A stretch of DNA of 23,120 bases from positions 669 through 23,788 of the IMG/VR virus record IMGVR_UViG_3300030380_006186, one strand, 5' to 3'. Below are positions 1-7,400 of the stretch, in pieces. The position numbers were made by a program, and so were the translations under genes. Below the pieces are notes generated by a model that was not told the origin of the DNA, searched no databases, and worked only from the letters and a program-made list of their open reading frames with translations. Position 1 is the first letter of the stretch. Each line of letters starts with the position of its first letter. Source of the stretch: a virus.

Positions 1-1688
1 CCTGTAACCGTTTCCAACTTCTTGCTATTATCGAAATATAACTCAACCGCTCCGTCTTCAATCGCTTTCAGCATTGTCTCACTGAGACCGGAGTTTTTAA
101 CTTCAAGCGTACTTGCAGCGATTTGTAAATCACCCGTGCCAGTATCTTTGATTATGCTATTTGATCCATCATGTAAGATTTGAAGATCGTTACCAGTACC
201 AATTCTGAGTATTGCATTGTCAGCAAAGTCAAGTGTAGAACCTATCTCTGCTTGTGTGAATCCTACTTCGACTTCGATTGCAGAACCGTTGGGTGGAGCA
301 TCAGAGGAACTGCTACCAAAAGTAAGAGTCGTTCCGCTTACAGCATAACTAGCTTTTGCCTGATAGACACCATCTATCATTACTCGAGTATTATTTTTAT
401 TTACAGGATCAGAGGAAAGTGTAAAAGCTCTTGTACTACCATCCCCTGTAAAAGTATCTATTCCAACATTTGCAGTTACAATTTTTCGATTGAAAGCTAC
501 AATTTGTACATCATCTCCACTTACTGCGGCATCTGTTAAAACTACAGAAGTACCATTACTTGCAGTATAGTCAGTTGCAGGATCAAGTAATATACCATTT
601 AGAAATACTTGAATCGCGCCTGCTTCATATGCAAGAGTATTTGAGTTTGCATCAGAACCAGTAATTGTAGTAGTACTAGAGCTTATATCATACTTGAACT
701 CTTTAATTGATGATGCTGCATTTGCTACACTTGTAGCTCCACCTGTAGCCGTAATTGTGAGTTTATCGTTCGTAGTATCAGTAGCAAGACTTATACCCGT
801 TCCAGCTTCGAATGTAAGAGTATCTGTAGTAGAGTCTGCTTGTATCGTACCCTGTCCAGAAACTCCAATATTTGAGAATACATTTTGAGAACCTCCACCT
901 CCACCACCAGAAGATGCAAAAGTTACAGTATCACCCGAAGCATTTGTAGTAATAGTCATATTACTACCAGCTACAAAAGTTAGATTATCATTAGTTGTAT
1001 CAGCAGCTACAGTTGATTGTCCAGATACAAGTATATTTCCAAAAGCGTTTGCACCTGTAGCAGAGTTTGCAATAGTTACACTATCACCAGAAGCATCTGT
1101 AGTAAGAGTTATGCCTGTACCAGCAACAAGAGTTAGAGTATCGTTTGTAGAGTCTGCAGCTACTGTGCTTTGTCCAGATACTGCAATATTTCCAAAAGCA
1201 TTTGCCCCTGTAGCAGAGTTGGTAATTGTAATTTCATCATTTGAAGCATCGGTAGTAAGAGTAATACCTGTTCCAGCTACAAAGGTGAGCGTATCCGTAG
1301 TGCTGTCGGCAACTACATTGTTTTGACCAGAAACAGCAAACGTATTAAAAACATTTTGAGTACCACCGCCACCAGAAGACGCAAACGTAACTGTATCACC
1401 AGAAGCATTTGTGGTGATAGTCATATTGCTGCCAGCTACAAGAGTAAGCGTATCTGTTGCAGAATCAGCCACTACACTTGACTGACCTGATACAGCAATA
1501 GTTTTAAATGCTTCCGTTACAGTTCCAGAACTTCCTCCAATCTCTACTATAGAATCTGATCCATCATTTTTCTTGATGAACATCTTACCATCGTAGGTAT
1601 TAATTGCGACTTCACCCAGCTCTAAATCTGAGGTACCCGGAGTGTTTCCAGAAACGGAAGACCGCTTCAGTTTTATCGTTTGTGCCAT
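1..1688 (-). CDS. Tail fibre / receptor-binding protein, partial (C-terminus beyond window)
   Basis: An open frame starts at ATG 1686-1688 and stays open for 562 codons to the window edge, so the C-terminus is missing. A strong ribosome site (AGGGGAG, 7 bases before ATG) supports the start. The N-terminus (MAQTIKLKRS, then a LELGEVAIN stretch) resembles the start of the 641-aa fibre just upstream and the small N-terminal domain of many phage fibres. Residues about 60-315 are five tandem 51-55-residue repeats built on SGQ, ADST.DTL and AGTGI motifs, two of them ending in glycine-rich linkers. Residues about 330-460 hold modules common in T4-like marine phage fibres (VFLNGILLDPATDY; then TGDGSTRAFTLSSDPVN). 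Residues about 485-562 match the GNDLQI.HDGSN and VELYFDNSKKLE type repeats. Role by inference: elongated side fibre whose tip, presumably receptor-binding, is not seen here. Confidence 0.85.
   Translation of the reverse strand, partial: MAQTIKLKRSSVSGNTPGTSDLELGEVAINTYDGKMFIKKNDGSDSIVEIGGSSGTVTEAFKTIAVSGQSSVVADSATDTLTLVAGSNMTITTNASGDTVTFASSGGGGTQNVFNTFAVSGQNNVVADSTTDTLTFVAGTGITLTTDASNDEITITNSATGANAFGNIAVSGQSTVAADSTNDTLTLVAGTGITLTTDASGDSVTIANSATGANAFGNILVSGQSTVAADTTNDNLTFVAGSNMTITTNASGDTVTFASSGGGGGGSQNVFSNIGVSGQGTIQADSTTDTLTFEAGTGISLATDTTNDKLTITATGGATSVANAASSIKEFKYDISSSTTTITGSDANSNTLAYEAGAIQVFLNGILLDPATDYTASNGTSVVLTDAAVSGDDVQIVAFNRKIVTANVGIDTFTGDGSTRAFTLSSDPVNKNNTRVMIDGVYQAKASYAVSGTTLTFGSSSSDAPPNGSAIEVEVGFTQAEIGSTLDFADNAILRIGTGNDLQILHDGSNSIIKDTGTGDLQIAASTLEVKNSGLSETMLKAIEDGAVELYFDNSKKLETVT
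744..1511 (-). repeat. Five-copy in-frame tandem repeat in the partial fibre gene
   Basis: On the + strand the recurring block reading tgtccag or tgaccag/tgacctg starts at about 853, 1018, 1171, 1324 and 1483, giving unit lengths of 165, 153, 153 and 159 bases, all multiples of three. Each unit encodes a SGQ..V.ADST.DTLT..AGTGI.L.TDAS.D..TI motif. The two middle 153-base units are the most alike. The longer units carry an extra glycine-rich linker of about four to six glycines. Probable repeated beta-structure of the fibre shaft. Confidence 0.85.
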
Positions 1689-1705
1689 GTGGCTCCCCTA
1701 AAATT

Positions 1706-1717
1706 GCGTATATACGC
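1706..1717. other. Perfect 12-base palindrome between the two fibre genes
   Basis: gcgtatatacgc reads identically on both strands. It sits in the 40-base gap between the stop of the 641-aa fibre and the ribosome site of the next fibre gene. As RNA it would give only a 4-base stem with a 4-base loop and no following U run in the minus direction, so it is not a convincing terminator. It could be a protein-binding site, an RNA processing site or chance. Confidence 0.5.
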
Positions 1718-1728
1718 GGAGGAAAAAA

Positions 1729-3654
1729 TTAGAAAGTTCCGCCGTCCAGTGTGTTAGACCATTGTGCAGCACCGCTTGTATTCATAGAAAGAATATAATC
1801 ATGTGCTGTTGCATTTCCAGAAGGTTTTACTAATCTTGTATAACCTGCATTACTTGCTTGACCAATAAGTAAATCACCAACTGCTGTTGCTGAGATGCCT
1901 TTTATTCTGAGTGCATCACTGTTAACTTCAAGAGTTACATTATCATCATTTACATCTAGCTGATTACCCGTCTTTGTTAATGCGTCTCCAGCAGTAATTT
2001 GTCCTGCACCTGAAAACTGTGCAAAAGCAAGAGAAGTTGAGCCTACTGTAATAGATCCATCTGTTGTAAGTACAAAACCTGAATCAGCATTTACAGTACC
2101 TTCTTCAACAAAAGTAAACATTCCTGAAGTAACTTCTGCAGAAGAGTCTGCATCAGTTGCTCTTGTCATTGCAGAAGCAGCACCATTAAATATATAGATA
2201 CCATTTTCAGAAGCAGTTGACTGATTCTTTAAAAGTACTCGGTCATTGCTAGATAGTGTTACACCATCAATTGCTGCACCAGGTCCAGATACGGTTACAT
2301 TCGCGGTACTGGCAACGCGTACGGAGTCTTTAAAATCAAGTCCAACTTTTACTGCATCTACATATTCTTTTGAAACGAGTGAAGTTGCACCAAAGCCTGC
2401 ACGATTCTTATAGCCAGAAGGCACTGTTACTGTGCCTGTACCGTTTGGTGAAAGAACTAAATCTCCATTAGAGTTTGTTGTTGAAACAGTATTTCCATCA
2501 ACAGAAACATTATCTACCGCGAGAGAGGTACCCACAAGAGCAGCAAAAGTACCTGCTGCAGGTGTATTTGCACCAATTATTGCTCCATCAATCGCACCAC
2601 CATCTATGTCTGGTGTATTAATATCTGGTGACGTAAGAGTCTTATTTGAAAGAGTTGCAGTATCTGTTGTACCAATAAGTGTAGTTGTGCTATTTGGTAA
2701 AGTTACTGTAGGATTACCACTAAAGTTAGCATGTGCGGGTGCTTGTAATCTTACTCTATGTGCGTTGTTAACTTCGCAATAAAAATCTACATAAGATTGC
2801 GTGCCGCCATTCTTTATCTGAATACCGCCCTGAACTATTGTTACTCCTGCAGTGGAGCCTCCAGCAAAAGTTACATTACCAGAAAAATTAGCTGCAGCTA
2901 CTGTGGCTGTGCCTGTAAGAGTTGGTGAAGTCAATGACTTATTTGTCATTGTCTGTGTACCAGTATTTGATATTAACTCAGTACCCGCTGCAGGTAAAAG
3001 AAGAGTATTTGATGCAGAAGAAGAGTGCGGAGCAGCTTGTAGAGTTTGGAAGTGTGCATTTGAAGAAGCACAATAGAATCTTATACGAGACTCATTACCC
3101 CCACCATTCTTAAGATCAATTGTACCATTTTCAATGCTTACACCACCATTTCCGGTTGTGCCATCACCATCAACTACAAGAGTCTTTCCAGTTGTAATTT
3201 TTTCACCAGAGTTAGTGGTGATAAAACTCATGAATGTATTTGAGCCTTCTGCAATTGTAAGCGCAGTGGCAGAATTATCTACTATAGAAAACTGTGTAGC
3301 TTGAGAAGATAAATCAATAGTACCAGCATCAATATCGAGATTTGCTGCTGCAACTATATCTACATCACCTGATCCAGATGTAATTGAGTTTCCAGCTATT
3401 GTAAGATTTGCAGTTTTAAGTTGATCTATTTTACTGCTTGAATCTACAAGTATTGCACTCGAAGCAGTAAGAGTACCAGCAGTGTGATCAAGCATATCAA
3501 CATATACTTTACCACCAATTGCTGTTACTGCATTGTCTGAAGGCTGTCCGATAAACAGTTTATCACTGGCGTCGGAGTAAGCTAACTCACCCGCTACAAG
3601 AGAAGTAGGGGCTGAAGTACTGGTACTTCTTTTGATTTTAATTGTTTGAGCCAT
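1729..3654 (-). CDS. Tail fibre protein (641 aa)
   Basis: Complete frame with ATG at 3652-3654 preceded by GGAG at about 7 bases. The N-terminus (MAQTIKIKRS; SLVAGELAYSDASDKLFIG at about 18-36) is the IKIKR...GELAY....LFIG pattern typical of fibre and spike N-terminal domains, and resembles the next gene downstream. Residues about 170-345 contain two related segments, each with an FYC.....H...LQA stretch followed by a GT.T..NK(S/T)LTSP motif, consistent with beta-rich shaft repeats seen in T4-like marine phage fibres. A later segment (about 425-540; SKEYVDAVKVGLDFKDSVRVA, NDRVLLKNQ, ENGIYIFNG, DADSS.EVT.GMF.FVEEGT) is a recurrent fibre domain in cyanophages. It ends in TLDGGTF, like the small protein upstream (TLDAGAF). 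Role inferred: side fibre or fibre shaft; no enzymatic motif seen. Confidence 0.85.
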   Translation of the reverse strand: MAQTIKIKRSTSTSAPTSLVAGELAYSDASDKLFIGQPSDNAVTAIGGKVYVDMLDHTAGTLTASSAILVDSSSKIDQLKTANLTIAGNSITSGSGDVDIVAAANLDIDAGTIDLSSQATQFSIVDNSATALTIAEGSNTFMSFITTNSGEKITTGKTLVVDGDGTTGNGGVSIENGTIDLKNGGGNESRIRFYCASSNAHFQTLQAAPHSSSASNTLLLPAAGTELISNTGTQTMTNKSLTSPTLTGTATVAAANFSGNVTFAGGSTAGVTIVQGGIQIKNGGTQSYVDFYCEVNNAHRVRLQAPAHANFSGNPTVTLPNSTTTLIGTTDTATLSNKTLTSPDINTPDIDGGAIDGAIIGANTPAAGTFAALVGTSLAVDNVSVDGNTVSTTNSNGDLVLSPNGTGTVTVPSGYKNRAGFGATSLVSKEYVDAVKVGLDFKDSVRVASTANVTVSGPGAAIDGVTLSSNDRVLLKNQSTASENGIYIFNGAASAMTRATDADSSAEVTSGMFTFVEEGTVNADSGFVLTTDGSITVGSTSLAFAQFSGAGQITAGDALTKTGNQLDVNDDNVTLEVNSDALRIKGISATAVGDLLIGQASNAGYTRLVKPSGNATAHDYILSMNTSGAAQWSNTLDGGTF

Positions 3655-3674
3655 TTAAAACTCCGGGGTTAGCC

Positions 3675-4091
3675 TTAAAAGGCTCCTGCGTCTAGCGTAT
3701 CTGAATCACCTGAGGCATCACCTACTATTATAGGTACAAACTCAAAAGTTCCAGTGCTAGTTTCGCGATAGACTTTTATTTGATTATCGTCTGTATCGTA
3801 AAAAAGATCTCCTTCCTCTAAATTTGCGGTTCCATCTGCAGGAGGAGTAGTCCCTCTAAATTGTTGATCTGCAAGCTGCTTTAGTGCATCACTTACATTA
3901 GTTGCTGTAACAGTATTGTGACCAGCAAAAACCACATTTGCAGCATCCATAAAATTAACTGGAATTGCAAAATTATTTATAGAAATACTTACATCTTCTG
4001 TAGTAAGATCTACAGTAATAGCATTTGTATTATTAACAGTTACATCTGTAACTTGTTCTGTAATAGTTACTTGAGTAGCTGGAGCAGACAT
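3675..4091 (-). CDS. Small fibre-associated structural protein (138 aa)
   Basis: ATG at 4089-4091, with an AAGG ribosome site lying in the end of the upstream gene, whose stop is 2 bases away, so the two are probably translationally coupled. The N-terminal half is rich in T, V and N and looks like beta strands. Residues about 55-75 (TVTATNVSDALKQLADQQF) form a short helix. Residues about 83-118 carry an EEGDLFYDTDDNQIKVYRE segment, a pattern I associate with fibre-proximal proteins of marine phages. It ends in DTLDAGAF, close to the C-terminus of the 641-aa fibre downstream (TLDGGTF). No catalytic motif or membrane segment is visible. Position between the J gene and the fibre genes suggests an adaptor or fibre component; the exact role is unknown. 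Confidence 0.75.
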   Translation of the reverse strand: MSAPATQVTITEQVTDVTVNNTNAITVDLTTEDVSISINNFAIPVNFMDAANVVFAGHNTVTATNVSDALKQLADQQFRGTTPPADGTANLEEGDLFYDTDDNQIKVYRETSTGTFEFVPIIVGDASGDSDTLDAGAF

Positions 4092-4093
4092 AA

Positions 4094-4432
4094 TTACCTT
4101 GTGACTTCTTGATTTATAGTAACTTTTCCTTCAATAAGTCTTTTTACTATAGCATCATTTGCTGTATGAATTTCTAAATCATAAAAATAAACACCAGCCG
4201 CCATCGCAGTCGATGTAGTTGCTGGTAGTTCCATCTTTACTACTCCATTTGTAGGATTAGCAATGGTGCAAGTAAAAGAAGCTGCTACGGCTGAGGCGGT
4301 CTTAGATGAGCGCATCTGTGCCCTGCCTGAAAAGCCAGTCAAGTTTTTCAAGGATCCTGACTCTTTGATTGTTAAGTCAATCACAAAAGTCGATCCCTGG
4401 TCAATCACTAGGTCGTGGTTTGCTGCACTCAT
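4094..4432 (-). CDS. Small beta-rich protein, putative fibre adaptor (112 aa)
   Basis: ATG at 4430-4432 with GGAG at 4441-4444. It is the first gene after the promoter at 4453-4481. The sequence starts with a HDLVIDQGSTFVIDLTIKE strand pair, has a central GRAQMRSSKTASAVAASFTC stretch, and ends with VYFYDLEIH....VKRLIEGKVTINQEVTR. The DQGSTF... start and the RL.EG.V.I..EVTR end are a pattern common among small proteins of marine phages and resemble the N-terminal beta domain of BppU-type baseplate proteins. Function is unproven. Context (first gene of the fibre unit, directly after J) suggests an adaptor attaching fibres to the tail tip, or a chaperone-like partner. Confidence 0.75.
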   Translation of the reverse strand: MSAANHDLVIDQGSTFVIDLTIKESGSLKNLTGFSGRAQMRSSKTASAVAASFTCTIANPTNGVVKMELPATTSTAMAAGVYFYDLEIHTANDAIVKRLIEGKVTINQEVTR

Positions 4433-4452
4433 TTGAATTTCTCCATGATCAA

Positions 4453-4481
4453 ATTATATCAAAGCAGACGTGAGGAGTCAA
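4453..4481 (-). promoter_or_regulatory. Sigma-70-type promoter for the distal fibre unit
   Basis: Read on the minus strand: -35 TTGACT (4476-4481), a 17-base spacer, then -10 TATAAT (4453-4458), with TG one base before the -10 (extended -10). The -35 is preceded by C (CTTGAC). The expected start is near 4446, giving a leader of about 14 bases that holds little more than the GGAG ribosome site (4441-4444). It occupies most of the 67-base gap after J, the only real spacing left of the I/J overlap. It should let the four fibre genes be transcribed independently of J. Confidence 0.85.
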
Positions 4482-4499
4482 GAATTATTTTTATGTAGG

Positions 4500-7400
4500 T
4501 TATAATGCTCCGATTTTTACTCTAATTCTTGTGCCATCATGTATTTCCATTGCTGTAGTAGAAAAATAAATTCCTGCACTGCCAGAACTAGCGTTTGAAA
4601 TCTTTAACTCTCTTGCCGTAATTGAATTTGCTGCAATATGATTTGCATTAATTTCATTTGCTGTAATTACATCAAATATTACATTTCCTGATCCCGCTGT
4701 TACATTTCCACCACTAGCAGAAATTGTAAAAGTGCCTCCACTTTGACCAACAGTAACATTTGTTCCTGCAACTAAATTTATACTTCCTGTTTGATATGTT
4801 CCAGTATTATTTGCTCTAAGTTGTGTTACTGTATTTGTATCTGAAAAGTTTACTGTTTCTGCATTAGTTTGATTTAAGGTAACAGTATTTATAGTTGTAC
4901 CATTACGTTGAAATGTAATTGCAGTGTTATTAACAGTGGGAACCGTATTATTATCTGTTAAATTAACTGTTGTATTGCCACTTTGATTCATCGTGAACTG
5001 AGCAATCTGAGATCCAGCCTGATTAATTGTAACAGTTCCGTTTCCTACACTTGGAATTGATGGTGTGTTAGAAAAGTTATTATAATTTAGATAATAACTT
5101 CCATGCTGACCGTCTAGTAAATCTGCATCTAATCCTGAGTTTGCGCCATCATTTCCACTATTCCAAATTTTATACCAACTTCCCCAAGTGCCAGTATATC
5201 TTGATCTAAATGAAAACCCTGCCCCTGTATAAGGAACAGCAAGTTGAGTCATATTTCCATCGCCATCATAGCTTGCATATTCAAAACTAAAAGGATGATA
5301 ATAGCTACTACCACCGTAGTTTGAGGGTCCATTTGAGTGAGAGCCTAATAAAAGAGTGTGTCCATTTCCAGATCTTGCATTTGTAGAATGATTCCAGTCT
5401 GTACTACCTCCTGTAGTTCTTCCTCCAAAACCTCCAATAATTTGACCATATTTTACATTTAAAGTATCTCCAGTTCCGCTATCTCCTATAGTAAGACCTG
5501 TAGTAAATGTGTTTGAGCCACTGAATGTCTTATTTCCAGTAATCGTTTGAGAGTTTGCAATTGTAACAACTGCTGAAGTGTCTATAGCGATATCATCAGC
5601 ATTTACCGTAATACCTGTACCTTCTCCTACATTAAATGTGAACTGGGCAGCTCCAGAGTTTGTTGTAGATGTACCAGTAAGACCGGCTCCTGCTGTTGCG
5701 GCGACTTGAGTGATATCCCCCGTATTTGTAGTATAACCAAAGCTTTCAATTCTATCATTAATTGCAGCAGCAGTCATTAACTGAGTGTCATTATCTGCAA
5801 AGGTTTCTCCGGCTACAAGTATTGAACCAGAAGCTATCATGCTTGTAGTTACACCAGAGACAGCTATTCCGCTTCCAGATACGGAGATACCACTGCCGGC
5901 ATTTGCACTTATTGCTCCACTTGTACTATTATAGGAAATACCATTTCCTGCAGATAGTGCTGCTCTTGCTCTTGCAGTTGTAAAATAAAGATTGCTTGAA
6001 CCTTCTGCAAGATTATCTGTAGTAAGACCAGCAAGAGAAGAAGGAGTACCAGTTACATCTCCAATAAATGTACCAAAGAAAGTTCCTGCTTGTACTCGTT
6101 CGCTTCCAAACGTCCAGCCTGATGAAGTATTTCCACTCTCTCCAACCCCAGACTCTGCATAGACAAAGGATTTATTAGTTGAACTTCCTCTTTCTACTTC
6201 TATACCTGCTGTAACAGTTGATGCTGGAGTTCCTGTTTGAGAGCTATTTACTACAATTTTATTATCTTCTATTACAAGATTTGTTGTATTTATTGTAGTT
6301 GTTGATCCGCTTACTGTTAAATTACCACTAATTGACACGTTTGCAAGAGTTGTAGTTCCTGCAATACTCTGTCCACCTGTAGTACGGATAACAGTACTAT
6401 CAGCAACAACATTACCACCACTTATAGCAATACCACTACCAGTGCTTACAGCAATTGCACCCGTACCCGAAGTATAGCTTATACCATTTCCACCACTAAA
6501 CTTTCCTCGTATTGTGGCAGCTGTTGGTCCCGCAAAAGCATACTGTCCCTGAGTATTATCATATGTAAGGTCACCAAGATCACTATCTCCGGAACTTGCA
6601 ACACTCAGCAGACCTCTTACGGCAGCATCACTCGGACCTGTATAGCTTATTTGGCCTGTGCTTTGATTATATGTAAAACTTCCTAAACCTCCATTATCAA
6701 CTCCAGATAAAGAACCTCGAATATAAGGTTGGTTTACAGTCATTGTGGAACGAGTACCGCTTGCGGAAACATCAATTCCAGTACTAAAATTAAAAATACC
6801 TGTGCTGTTTGATTCTTGAACTCCATTATCTTCAACAACAGCAGAAGGAGTTGCAGTCGTATTTACAGTACTTGTAGCGTCAATTTCTACACCATTCAAT
6901 GTCATATTTGATCCATCAAAAGTAATATTTTTTGATGAATTACCAAACGTAAACTTACCGCCTGTTAAATCAAGAAATGCTCCCGCTTCGTTTCCAGATG
7001 GAGGATTGTTTGCGTCTGGTGGCGCATTTGCACCAGTACTTCTTAAAGTACCACCAGTGATTGCACCTAAGTTTGCACTCAAAGAAGATAAGCTCTGAGT
7101 AGTAATATGACAGGCCTCAACAGTCGTTGAAGCCAATAGTTCTGCAACTACTGAGTTTGCTTGTACAGATTCTGCTTTGACTGACCCCGCAGCTATCTGA
7201 GTAGTAGTAATTTGATTTGCTGCTATTGTATTTGTAGTAACAGAGTTTGCTGCTAACTCCGAAGTACTAATTTGATTTGCTGCAATAAGATTTGCGGTAA
7301 TTGCATTCGAAGCTATCTGATCGGCGGATATTTGGTTTGCTGCAATCTTATCTGCTGTGATTGCATTAGCAAATATTTTATCAGTAGTGACAGTGCCAGT

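Noticed and set aside
180-1326. Open frames on the + strand across the partial fibre gene (for example 180-539, 694-888, 1111-1326).
   Set aside because: They are low-complexity shadows of the minus-strand repeats, with no ribosome sites and no recognisable protein.
744-1511. CRISPR-like array from the regular spacing.
   Set aside because: The units are contiguous, coding and all multiples of three, with no short identical repeats separated by unique spacers.
1-3654. A diversity-generating retroelement acting on the fibre genes, suggested by the fibre N-terminal motif.
   Set aside because: No reverse transcriptase, template repeat or C-type lectin variable region is visible, and the partial fibre's C-terminus is outside the window.
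3655-3680. Small hairpin AGCCT-TTTA-AGGCT at the stop of the 138-aa gene, a possible terminator.
   Set aside because: The stem is only 5 bases, it includes the stop codon, and no U run follows.
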